Shown here: piece by piece, positions 26,840 to 34,533 of the stretch
Position numbering within the stretch: position 1 is the stretch's first letter
Layout of the letters: every line of letters begins with the position of its first letter
Assembly: GCA_014656015.1 (NCBI GenBank)
Contig: BNBP01000072.1
Location: 1-35,667 of the forward strand
From: Streptomyces griseoaurantiacus
Lineage (GTDB): Bacteria > Actinomycetota > Actinomycetes > Streptomycetales > Streptomycetaceae
Direction: 5' to 3'
Length of the DNA stretch: 35,667 nucleotides
The notes under the pieces: model-generated
Seen by the model: only the letters and a program-made list of their open reading frames with translations
Database searches by the model: none
Told to the model about the DNA's origin: nothing
Program-made: the position numbers and the translations under genes

Positions 26840-27034
26840 TCAGAAGGTGATCGAGTTGATCATGTCGGCCACCGAGTTCATGAAGCGGTTGATCGACGGG
26901 GCCATGCCGGTCGAGGCGAGGAAGAAGCCGAAGAGGACGGCGACGATGGCCGGGCCCGCCTTGATGGAGCCTCCTCGCACCATCACCACAAGGATGATCG
27001 CCAACAGCAGCACCACTGACAGCGAAATGGCCAC
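26840..27034 (-). CDS. Small two-helix membrane protein, unknown
   Basis: 64 residues. The first helix is about 4-19 (SLSVVLLLAIILVVMV), followed by RGGSIKAGP and a second hydrophobic stretch about 27-43 (AIVAVLFGFFLASTG). The amphipathic C-terminus is APSINRFMNSVADMINSITF. GTG at 27034 is preceded by GAGGGTGTG. The high codon-position bias and the coherent hydrophobic pattern support a real gene. I do not recognise the family; small membrane proteins of this style accompany FtsK-like or conjugation modules in Streptomyces, but this link is only a guess. The closest large genes are tRNA-Gly and an acyltransferase. Confidence 0.7.
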   Translation of the reverse strand: MAISLSVVLLLAIILVVMVRGGSIKAGPAIVAVLFGFFLASTGMAPSINRFMNSVADMINSITF

Positions 27035-27424
27035 AACAGATCACACCCTCGGTCGGTCCCGCACTACCGGCCCGGGACGCCCACCCGGTGCGCCCCCGCC
27101 AGAACCATCGTGCCACCAACAGGCCCTCCGTATGCGGCGCGTGAGGCATCGTCGTGCACTCGCGTCCGTCGGGGCGCGTGCGGAACGGGTGCGCGCGCGT
27201 GTGTGCGCCGCTCAACGGGCTTGTTTCGCACGTGAATTCGAGCCGTCGCCGGTGAGGTAATTCCCGCGGATCGTTTCCATGTCCACACATCTCGTGCGCG
27301 GGCAATTCGAATTGCACGGGGGTGCGGTGACGAATGCGAAGGAAGCATGCGGGCACCGAGAGCGCACACCGGGACACACCTCGGGAACCGGGCACCCTTC
27401 GCGCGCCCCCTTTGAGCCTCTTTC

Positions 27425-27452
27425 GTCCTGATTCATCATGTTGAATCAGGAC
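27425..27452. promoter_or_regulatory. 11-bp inverted repeat, probable operator
   Basis: GTCCTGATTCA (27425-27435) and TGAATCAGGAC (27442-27452) are perfect reverse complements with a 6-nt spacer. It is AT-rich for this genome and overlaps the candidate -35 TTGAAT at 27441-27446, which fits a repressor site better than a terminator. Confidence 0.55.
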
Positions 27453-27470
27453 ACAATGCCCGCATACGGT
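27441..27470 (+). promoter_or_regulatory. Candidate promoter overlapping the inverted repeat
   Basis: TTGAAT (27441-27446) and TACGGT (27465-27470) with an 18-bp spacer. It would yield a leader of about 240 nt before the acyltransferase gene, or a separate short transcript. Confidence 0.4.
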
Positions 27471-27601
27471 ATGGCAATTGATGAGGGTCGGACATACGAC
27501 TCGGCTACCCCGGATGTGGCTCAGAACACGCGCTCCGCACGGGCACGTTCCCGTGAATCGGGGGTACTTGGGGGTGATAACCAGGATTGGCCTCAGGGGT
27601 T

Positions 27602-27631
27602 TTACGAAGCCCCGCAGACAGCGCTAGGGTG
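27602..27631 (+). promoter_or_regulatory. Candidate proximal promoter of the acyltransferase gene
   Basis: TTTACG (27602-27607) and TAGGGT (27626-27631) with an 18-bp spacer, ending about 33 bp before the first ATG at 27664 and 84 bp before the GTG at 27715. Confidence 0.45.
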
Positions 27632-27714
27632 CCTCAAATGTTCTCCGCTGCCTCGTCCCCCGTATGCGCAGCGAGGTCCCGGTTGCTCCCGCCGCCCGCT
27701 CGGTGGGGGGTCCG

Positions 27715-28938
27715 GTGACCAACTCGCTGCGACCGCACGGTTCCGACTCCCGCGCCCCGCTCCCCCCGGCCCGGCCGACCGCGGACGGGGTGCCCTCGCC
27801 CCCCGGCCCGCGAGGGCGGTCCGGCTCCTCCCCCGCGGAGGAGCCCTCCGGGTCCCCCGCCCCCCGCCCGGCCAAACAGCGCGACGCGTTCTTCGACAAC
27901 GCGAAGTACCTGGCGATCGTCCTCGTCGCCATGGGCCACGCCTGGGAGCCGCTGACCGACCACAGCCGCGCCGCCGAGGCGCTCTACATGGTCGTCTACA
28001 CCTTCCACATGCCGGCCTTCATCCTCATCTCCGGCTACTTCTCCCGCAGCTTCGACATGCGGCCCGACCGGCTCAAGCGCCTGATCACCGGCGTGGCCGT
28101 GCCGTACGCCGTCTTCGAGGTGGCCTACTCCCTGTTCAAGAGGTGGGCCGACGACGATCCCGGGCATCCGATCAGTCTGCTGGACCCCTGGTACCTGACC
28201 TGGTTCCTCATCGCGCTCTTCGTGTGGCGGCTGACCACCCCGCTGTGGAAGGTCGTCCGCCACCCGGTGCCCCTGGCGCTGGTCATCGCCTGCCTCGCCG
28301 CCGTCTCCCCCGACATCGGCGACGACCTCGACCTGCAGCGGGTGCTGCAGTTCCTGCCGTTCTTCGTCGTCGGCCTGTTCATGAAGCCCGAGCACTTCCG
28401 GCGGCTGCGCGGCCGCACCGCGCGGGTGCTGTCCCTGCCGGTGTTCGCGGCCGCGCTCGCGCTCGCCTACTGGGCCGGGCCGCGCATGAACTCGGCCTGG
28501 TTCTACCACCGGGACAGCGCGCAGGAGCTGGGCGCCCCCTGGTGGGCCGGGGTGGTCATGACGCTCGCCCTGTTCGGCTGCTCGATGGTGCTCACCGGGT
28601 GCTTCTTCGCCTGGGTGCCGGGCCGGAGGATGTGGTTCACGGTGCTGGGCGCCGGGACCCTGTACGGGTACCTGCTGCACGGGTTCCTCGCGAAGGGCTC
28701 GCGCTTCTGGGGCTGGTACGACCACGCGTGGGCCCAGCAGGTGTGGGGCGAGATGGCGGCCACGGCGGTGGCGGCGGCCGTGATCACCGTGCTGTGCACC
28801 CCGCCGGTGCGGCGGGTCTTCCGCTCCGTCATGGAACCCGAGCTGGCCTGGGCCTTCCGCAAGGACCCGGCGAGCGAGGCGCGCCGCCGCGCCTCCTCCC
28901 CGGCGGAACCGCGGGAGAAGGCACCGCAGAACGCCTAG
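27715..28938 (+). CDS. Acyltransferase-3 family membrane protein (fucose 4-O-acetylase-like)
   Basis: 407 residues from GTG 27715, chosen because GGTGGGGGG lies just upstream; ATG at 27664 would add 17 residues but has no ribosome site. The N-terminal 55 residues are a disordered Pro/Ser stretch. The membrane domain begins RDAFFDNAKYLAIVLVAMGHAWEPL, with the conserved His of the acyltransferase-3 family. TFHMPAFILISGYFSRS follows, and about ten transmembrane helices run to residue ~375. The C-terminus is basic and cytoplasmic. The family transfers acyl groups to sugars or cell-surface polymers; the substrate here is unknown. It converges with the T7SS-like operon across a terminator at 28961-28988. 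Confidence 0.85.
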   Translation: MTNSLRPHGSDSRAPLPPARPTADGVPSPPGPRGRSGSSPAEEPSGSPAPRPAKQRDAFFDNAKYLAIVLVAMGHAWEPLTDHSRAAEALYMVVYTFHMPAFILISGYFSRSFDMRPDRLKRLITGVAVPYAVFEVAYSLFKRWADDDPGHPISLLDPWYLTWFLIALFVWRLTTPLWKVVRHPVPLALVIACLAAVSPDIGDDLDLQRVLQFLPFFVVGLFMKPEHFRRLRGRTARVLSLPVFAAALALAYWAGPRMNSAWFYHRDSAQELGAPWWAGVVMTLALFGCSMVLTGCFFAWVPGRRMWFTVLGAGTLYGYLLHGFLAKGSRFWGWYDHAWAQQVWGEMAATAVAAAVITVLCTPPVRRVFRSVMEPELAWAFRKDPASEARRRASSPAEPREKAPQNA

Positions 28939-28960
28939 GCGGCACGCGCGGAGCGATGAC

Positions 28961-28988
28961 CGGGCGCCTCACGGACGTGGGGCGCCCG
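28961..28988. terminator. Bidirectional terminator between convergent genes
   Basis: A 12-bp stem with one G-U pair (28961-28972 with 28977-28988) and a GGAC tetraloop, between the acyltransferase stop and the end of the 473-residue T7SS-associated gene. Confidence 0.75.
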
Positions 28989-29010
28989 TTGTCGTCGCCG
29001 CTCCCGCCCC

Positions 29011-30432
29011 CTACGCCCCCTTCAGGTGCCGCATCAGGCGTTCGAAGTCCTGCCAGGCGGAGAGGTCCGAGGGGTCGCCCGGGAGGGGGTAGTAGAGGGA
29101 GGGACGGGTCCTCGGGCCCAGTTCCACGGGCTTCTCGCGCAGCGGGGTGTTGCGGGCGCGGTCTCCCGGCATCGTGCGGACCTCCTCCGCGCCCAGGGCG
29201 AAGGCCAGGGGGACGCCGGGGCCCTCGAAGCGGGGCGGGACCGAGAGGTCGCGGCGGGCGCGGCGGATCTGGGCCAGCATCGACTGCAGGTCGTGCCGGG
29301 TGGCCAGCACCTCGGCCGCCTTCGGCACGGCGTCCACCGGGACCTCCTCCCCCGGTCCGTAGCCGAAGGCCAGGGTGACGTCCTCCTCCACACCGCCGGT
29401 CGTCCGGCTGATCCGCACCGTGGCCAGCGCCGGACGCTCGGGGGTGCCGACGACGACCAGCCAGGTCGGGGCGGGCGAGCGCTCGTGGGCCACGTCGGTC
29501 AACTGGCGCAGGCTCCAGGGCAGGTTGGCCGGTTCCTCGGTGCCCCAGCCGGCCGGGGACTCGCCGGTGATCGCCTGCCAGACGGACTCCACGGCGCCGC
29601 CGAGGACGAGGCGGTCGTCGGCGGGGTGGATCGCCCGGAAGGAGATGGCCAGTTGGCGTTCGCCGGTGTCGGCGGTGTCCGCCGCGAAGGTGCCGGCGAC
29701 CGGGGTGCGCGGGTCGCGCGGGGTGGCCTCCGGGGACTCCACGGTGACGAACAGGCCGTTCTTCCACTCCAGTACGGCACCGGAGAGGCCGTCGTAGTAG
29801 CCGTCCTTCTCGTCCTGAACGACCCACCGCGAGGGCCAGCCGGGCAGGTTGTTGCGGACGGCGGGCGAGAGCCGGGTGCCGGCCGGGGTGACGATCTGCA
29901 GGCCGAGTTCGGCGGCGGCCGCCGCGCGCAGGGCGTCGGAGAGCCAGGCCGTCATGGCGACGACGGGGCGGTCCTGGATGACGACGGCGACCTTGTCGGT
30001 GAGCACGTCGACGGCCGGCTGGGCGGCGGCCGGGGTGGGCACGGCGCTGACCCCCTCGGTCTTCACCACGGCCAGCGAGGTGGCCGCCTCGCGCGGCCAG
30101 GCGGTGCCGCCGACCACACTGGCCAGGCGCGCGGCGAAGGTGCCCGCGAGCTGTTCGGCCTCCCGCACGCCGGTGGTGGCGCGGGCCTCCGTCCACCAGT
30201 AGGGGACCTCGGGCTCGGTCGCGTCGAGCAGCCGCTGGGCCTCGCCCCGGACCTGGACGAGGAGCGGGGCCTCGACGGAGACCAGCGGGCGGCCCTGCTC
30301 GTCGCAGAGCTGCACGACCGCGCCGTCGCCCTCGGCGCCGACCAGTTTGTCCGGGCCACCGGAGAGCAGCCCGGCCAGGACGCTCAGCGGGTCGGGCATC
30401 TTCCGGGTGAGGGCGATGACGTCCTTGGTCAT
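29011..30432 (-). CDS. Soluble T7SS-associated protein of unknown function (possibly DUF6177 family)
   Basis: 473 residues, no membrane helix and no signal peptide. It starts TKDVIALTRKMPDPLSVLAG, has a central alpha/beta region with VVIQDRPVVAMTAWLSDALR, and a second half with WQAITGESPAGW and WSLRQLTDVAHERSPAPTWLVVVG. From memory, Streptomyces T7SS loci encode a DUF6177 protein of this type; I cannot confirm the match. ATG at 30432 has no strong ribosome site. It lies 89 bp after the eccC stop, a gap that holds a hairpin (30466-30486), and is probably cotranscribed with eccC. It may be a cytoplasmic chaperone or adaptor for EccC, which is inference from position only. EccE is an unlikely alternative, since EccE has membrane helices. 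Confidence 0.7.
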   Translation of the reverse strand: MTKDVIALTRKMPDPLSVLAGLLSGGPDKLVGAEGDGAVVQLCDEQGRPLVSVEAPLLVQVRGEAQRLLDATEPEVPYWWTEARATTGVREAEQLAGTFAARLASVVGGTAWPREAATSLAVVKTEGVSAVPTPAAAQPAVDVLTDKVAVVIQDRPVVAMTAWLSDALRAAAAAELGLQIVTPAGTRLSPAVRNNLPGWPSRWVVQDEKDGYYDGLSGAVLEWKNGLFVTVESPEATPRDPRTPVAGTFAADTADTGERQLAISFRAIHPADDRLVLGGAVESVWQAITGESPAGWGTEEPANLPWSLRQLTDVAHERSPAPTWLVVVGTPERPALATVRISRTTGGVEEDVTLAFGYGPGEEVPVDAVPKAAEVLATRHDLQSMLAQIRRARRDLSVPPRFEGPGVPLAFALGAEEVRTMPGDRARNTPLREKPVELGPRTRPSLYYPLPGDPSDLSAWQDFERLMRHLKGA

Positions 30433-30465
30433 GAGGTGGGCAGGCCCTTCGTCGCGTCGGCGGTG

Positions 30466-30486
30466 GGCACCCGGGTCGCGGGTGCC
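30466..30486 (-). other. Intercistronic hairpin between eccC and the downstream gene
   Basis: GGCACCCG (30466-30473) pairs with CGGGTGCC (30479-30486) around a 5-nt loop. It could stabilise the upstream mRNA or act as a partial terminator that lowers expression of the downstream gene. Confidence 0.5.
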
Positions 30487-30521
30487 GTGCGGCTGTGGTG
30501 TCGTCCCGTCGTGGACACCGG

Positions 30522-33500
30522 TCAGTCCGTTCCGGTGTAGACCGTCTGGATGAGTCGGTTGGGCTGTCCGCGGCGGATCAGGGTGCCGCGGCCGGAGGGC
30601 TGCTGGGAGGCGTAGACCCCGGAGAAGAGCTGGCCCTCGCCGCGGTCGCCCGCCATCACCAGCGCGCTCGCGCCGGACTCCCGCAGCCCCTGGAGCAGCG
30701 GCTCGTACAGCCCGCGCGAGGCGCCGGCGACCCGTCGGGTGAGCACGAAGTGCAGGCCGATGTCGACGGCGGAGGGGATGTAGGGCAGGAACGGGGCGAG
30801 CGGCTGCTGTCCGGCGGTGGTGAGGACGTCGTAGTCGTCGACGAGGATGACGATGCGGGGGCCCGCGCCCCAGCTCCCGGGTTCCAGGTCCTCGGTGTCG
30901 GCGCTCTCGTCGGGCAGCCGCTTCTCCAGTTCGCCGGCGATCCCGGCGGCGAGGCCCCCGGCGAGCTTGGCGTTGTAGGCGTAGCCGCCCCGGTACTCCT
31001 CGGGGATCGCGCCGCGCAGTCCGCGCCGGGGGTCGAAGACGCCGAAGACGAGTTCCTCGTCGCTGTGGCGCTCGATGAGGCCCTGGGCGATCACCTTGAG
31101 CAGGTTGGTCTTGCCGCACTCGCTGTCGCCCATGACGATCAGGTGCTGATCGCGTGCGAACAGGTCGAGCATGACGGGGGCGAGCCTGTTCTGGTCCAGG
31201 CCGATGGGCACCCGGTGCGGTTCGGCGGCGGGGCCGGGCAGTTGCCGCGGCTCCAGGACGTGCGGCAGGACGCGGACGGGCTGGGCGACCTCGCCCGTCC
31301 AGGTGGCGCGGATGCCGCGGGCGGTGCGTTCCAGGACGGCGCCGAGGTCGCCGGTGTCGGCGAGGCCGTCGGTGCGTGGCAGCGCGACCTGGGCGAACAG
31401 CTTGCCGTCGGTGAGGACGCGGCCCTTCTCACCGGGGGCGAGGGTCTCGGCGAGCTTGCGGTCGACGCTGGACTCGCTCGGGTCGTTCAGGCGCAGTTCG
31501 ATGCGGGTGCCGAACTGGGACTGGGTGGCGATGCGGACGTCGTTCCAGCGGAGCATGCCGGCGACGACGTGGATGCCGTAGCCGCCGCCGCGCTTGAGGA
31601 TGTCGACGACGGCGTCGTCGAGCTGCTCGAAGTCGTCGCGCAGGGCGCCGAAGCCGTCGATGAGCAGGACGATCTCGGTGGAGGCGAGTTCGGGCAGGCG
31701 GCCCGCGGCGCGCAGGTCGCGGAGCTGTTCGAGGGAGTCGATGTTGTGGACGCGGAAGAGTTCCTCGCGCTGGTCGAGCATGGCGCGCACCGAGTCGATG
31801 GTGCGGGCGGCGCGTTCGCGGTCGGCGCGGCCGGCGACGCCGCCCACGTGCGGCAGTCCGGCCAGGGCCTGGAGGCCGCCGCCGACGAGGTCGAGTCCGT
31901 AGACGCCGACCTCCTGCGGGGTGTGGGTGAGCGCGAGGGACAGGGCGAGGGTGCGCAGCAGGGTGGTCTTGCCGGACTGGGGGCCGCCGATGACGGCGGC
32001 GTGGCCGCCGGCGACGGTGAGGTCGAAGTACCACTGGCCCTGCCACTGCTTGGTGGGATCGTCCAGGAGGCCCATGGGGACCCGGAGCGGGCCGCGCCGC
32101 TTGGCGAGCTGCATCCCCCGGGCGCCGACCTCGACGGGTCCGGCGACCTTGTCGAGGGCGATCGCCTCGGGCAGCGGGGGGAGCCAGATCTGGCGGACGG
32201 GGGCGCTGCCGGACTCCTCGATCTGTCCGACGAGGACGCCCATCTCGGTCGGGCCGGTCTCCCGGCGCCGCATCTGCGGTTCCTCGGGCCCGCCGGTCTC
32301 GTCCTGGCCGAGCGTGTTGTACGCCTCGTAGGCGAGGGCGAGCGGCCCGGTGTCCTCCTCGGCCTCGCGCTGCACGGGGCCCCGGTAGGCGCCGGAGACG
32401 TAGCTGGCCTTGAACCGCTCGTAGTGGCTGGTGTCGACCTTGAGGTAGCCGAAGCCGGGCAGCGGGGGCAGGTTGTGGAAGGCGTCGGTGGTGTCCAGGA
32501 CCGTGCGCGACTCGTCGGCGGAGAAGGTGCGCAGGCCGAGGCGGTAGGACAGGTAGGTGTCCAGGCCCTTGAGCTTGCCGCCCTCGATGCGCTGGCTGGA
32601 CAGCAGCAGGTGGACGCCGATGGAGCGGCCGATGCGGCCGATGGAGAGGAAGAGATCGATGAAGTCGGGCTTGGCGGTGAGGAGTTCGCCGAACTCGTCG
32701 ATGACGACGAACAGGTGGGGCAGCGGGTCGAGATCGGGCCGCTTCTCGGCGCGCAGGGCGGCGTAGTGGCCGATGTCGGCGACGTTCCCGGCGTCCTTGA
32801 GGACCTGCTGACGGCGCTTGACCTCGCCGGCCAGGGAGGCGTGGACCCGCTCCACGAGGCCGGCCTGGTTCTCCAGGTTGGTGATGACGCCGGCGACGTG
32901 CGGGAGTTCGGCGAAGGGCGCGAAGGTGGCGCCGCCCTTGTAGTCGACGAGGACGAGGGCGAGGTCCTCCGGCGGGTGGGTGGCGACCAGCGCGAGGACG
33001 AGTGTGCGCAGGAGTTCGGACTTGCCGGAGCCGGTGGCGCCGACGCACAGGCCGTGCGGGCCCATGCCGAGTTCGGAGGACTCCTTCAGGTCGAGCAGGA
33101 CCGGTTCGCGGGAGTCGTTGACGCCGATCGGGACGCGCAGGAAGGCGCGTTCGCCGCGCGGCGCCCACAGCCGGTCGAGGTCGAGGCGGGCCACGTCGTC
33201 GATGCCGAGCAGGTCGGCGAAGTCGACGGGTCCGGACAGGGGGGCGTCGGCGCCCATGGAGTCGGCGGAGAGCCGCATCGGGGCGAGCATCCGGGCGAGG
33301 CCCTCGGCGAAGGGCACGCCGACCTCGTCGACGGTGCCGTGGGCGCCGATCGGTTCGGTCTCGCGCAGGTCCTCGATGACCACGCGTTCGCCCTCGACGG
33401 TGATCCGCACGCCGACGTGGCCGGGCTCCTGCACCCGGCGGTCGAGCAGGTGCAGCACGGTGACGCCCATGTCGCGCAGGCCGACGGCCTCGTCGGGGCG

Positions 33501-34508
33501 GGGCAGGTCGACGGCGTCCTCGCCGTGCCCGTCGGCGACGACGAGCAGCCGGGAGGACATGGCGAGCGCGTCCTTGCCGGACAGCCCGCGGCGCACCTCG
33601 GCCGCGTAGGAGGCGCGGCGGGCAAGTTCGGGGCGGATCTGCCGGGCGAGCTGGGGCAGGGAGGGGGCGATGCGGCGGGCGGCGACGGGGCCGTCGAACT
33701 GCTCGGGGTCCAGCAGGTGCGGGAGCCACTTGGCCCACTCCCACTCCGCGAGCCGGTCCCCGGGCACGGCGAGCGCCATGGCGACGTCGTCGGGGGCGTG
33801 GGTGGCGGCGGCCTGCACCAGCAGGGCGCGGGCGACCCGCAGGGTGTCCTCGCGGGCGCCGATGACGCTGATGTCGCCGACCCGGTCGAGCGGGACGGTG
33901 AGCGGGAGTTCCGTGCCGGTGCTGAAACGGGACATCAGCGCGGAGGCCTCGTTCAGCATGAACTCGTCGGGCGGGGTGAGCACGGAGGAGCCCTGCTGGG
34001 CGACCTTGAGGTCCCGTACGGGCATCTCGCCGGTGCCGACGCGCACCCGCAGGAAGTCGGGGTCGAGGCGGCGGCGCTCCCAGAGCCGGGCCGGGTCGCG
34101 CACGATGTCGTAGAGGGCGTCCGGCGGCGGGTTGAGCACCTGGGCCCGCTCGCGCCGCTCCCGCTCCTCCCTGGACAGTTCCTCGCGCAGGTCCTCCAGA
34201 TAGGCCAGGTACGCCTCGCGCTGGGTGCGGCGGGTGCGCTGGGCCTTGCCGCGCTGGGAGAACACCAGGGCCATCGAGCCGGTGAGGGTGACGACCAGGA
34301 TGATGGCGCCGAGGCCCGCGAACTGGCTGTTGCGGACGACGGTCATCATCACCACGGACGACATGACGCCGGCCACCGGCAGCAGCGAGGTCGCGATCGA
34401 ACCCGCCTTGCCCTCGGGCAGGTTGGGCGGTGCCTCTATGGCGCGCGGATCGGGCGCGGGGGCGGGTCGGGTGGTCCGGGCGGGACGGTGGATCAGTCGG
34501 GTGCTCAT
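30522..34508 (-). CDS. eccC: Type VII secretion ATPase EccC (FtsK/SpoIIIE family, three P-loop domains)
   Basis: 1328 residues, a full-length EccCa-EccCb fusion. Two membrane helices (about 41-59 and 66-84) are followed by a DUF-type stalk. The three ATPase domains have these P-loops: GATGSGKS (490-497, Lys496), GGPQSGKT (841-848, Lys847) and GDSECGKT (1127-1134, Lys1133). Walker B of domain 1 is VVIDEFGE with catalytic Glu605; in domains 2 and 3 it is LLIDGFG and ILVDDYD, so domain 2 lacks the Glu. This fits the known EccC arrangement, in which domain 1 hydrolyses ATP and the distal domains bind ATP and substrate. ATG at 34508 has GGGGGAGG upstream, 25 bp after the MinD-like stop. It powers WXG100-type protein export across the membrane. 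Confidence 0.95.
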   Translation of the reverse strand: MSTRLIHRPARTTRPAPAPDPRAIEAPPNLPEGKAGSIATSLLPVAGVMSSVVMMTVVRNSQFAGLGAIILVVTLTGSMALVFSQRGKAQRTRRTQREAYLAYLEDLREELSREERERRERAQVLNPPPDALYDIVRDPARLWERRRLDPDFLRVRVGTGEMPVRDLKVAQQGSSVLTPPDEFMLNEASALMSRFSTGTELPLTVPLDRVGDISVIGAREDTLRVARALLVQAAATHAPDDVAMALAVPGDRLAEWEWAKWLPHLLDPEQFDGPVAARRIAPSLPQLARQIRPELARRASYAAEVRRGLSGKDALAMSSRLLVVADGHGEDAVDLPRPDEAVGLRDMGVTVLHLLDRRVQEPGHVGVRITVEGERVVIEDLRETEPIGAHGTVDEVGVPFAEGLARMLAPMRLSADSMGADAPLSGPVDFADLLGIDDVARLDLDRLWAPRGERAFLRVPIGVNDSREPVLLDLKESSELGMGPHGLCVGATGSGKSELLRTLVLALVATHPPEDLALVLVDYKGGATFAPFAELPHVAGVITNLENQAGLVERVHASLAGEVKRRQQVLKDAGNVADIGHYAALRAEKRPDLDPLPHLFVVIDEFGELLTAKPDFIDLFLSIGRIGRSIGVHLLLSSQRIEGGKLKGLDTYLSYRLGLRTFSADESRTVLDTTDAFHNLPPLPGFGYLKVDTSHYERFKASYVSGAYRGPVQREAEEDTGPLALAYEAYNTLGQDETGGPEEPQMRRRETGPTEMGVLVGQIEESGSAPVRQIWLPPLPEAIALDKVAGPVEVGARGMQLAKRRGPLRVPMGLLDDPTKQWQGQWYFDLTVAGGHAAVIGGPQSGKTTLLRTLALSLALTHTPQEVGVYGLDLVGGGLQALAGLPHVGGVAGRADRERAARTIDSVRAMLDQREELFRVHNIDSLEQLRDLRAAGRLPELASTEIVLLIDGFGALRDDFEQLDDAVVDILKRGGGYGIHVVAGMLRWNDVRIATQSQFGTRIELRLNDPSESSVDRKLAETLAPGEKGRVLTDGKLFAQVALPRTDGLADTGDLGAVLERTARGIRATWTGEVAQPVRVLPHVLEPRQLPGPAAEPHRVPIGLDQNRLAPVMLDLFARDQHLIVMGDSECGKTNLLKVIAQGLIERHSDEELVFGVFDPRRGLRGAIPEEYRGGYAYNAKLAGGLAAGIAGELEKRLPDESADTEDLEPGSWGAGPRIVILVDDYDVLTTAGQQPLAPFLPYIPSAVDIGLHFVLTRRVAGASRGLYEPLLQGLRESGASALVMAGDRGEGQLFSGVYASQQPSGRGTLIRRGQPNRLIQTVYTGTD

Positions 34509-34533
34509 GTGCCGTGGCCTCCCCCTTCTTCGG

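Larger units (their letters stand above)
27035..27714. other. Long non-coding, comparatively AT-rich region
   Basis: About 680 bp without a convincing gene. Open frames here (for example plus strand from 27438, minus strand 27212-27439) lack codon bias and recognisable protein character. The stretch 27200-27640 has more A and T than its surroundings. It contains a perfect 11-bp inverted repeat (27425-27452), two candidate plus-strand promoters and the 5' leader of the acyltransferase gene. A small RNA or a regulated leader is possible. Confidence 0.55.

Noticed and set aside
27212..27439. 75-codon minus-strand open frame starting in the palindrome
   Set aside because: Cys- and Asn-rich translation with rare codons, no ribosome site, located in the AT-rich regulatory stretch.
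27438..27663. Small plus-strand gene starting just after the inverted repeat
   Set aside because: The frame lacks third-position GC bias, runs into a different frame from the acyltransferase, and its translation has no recognisable character.
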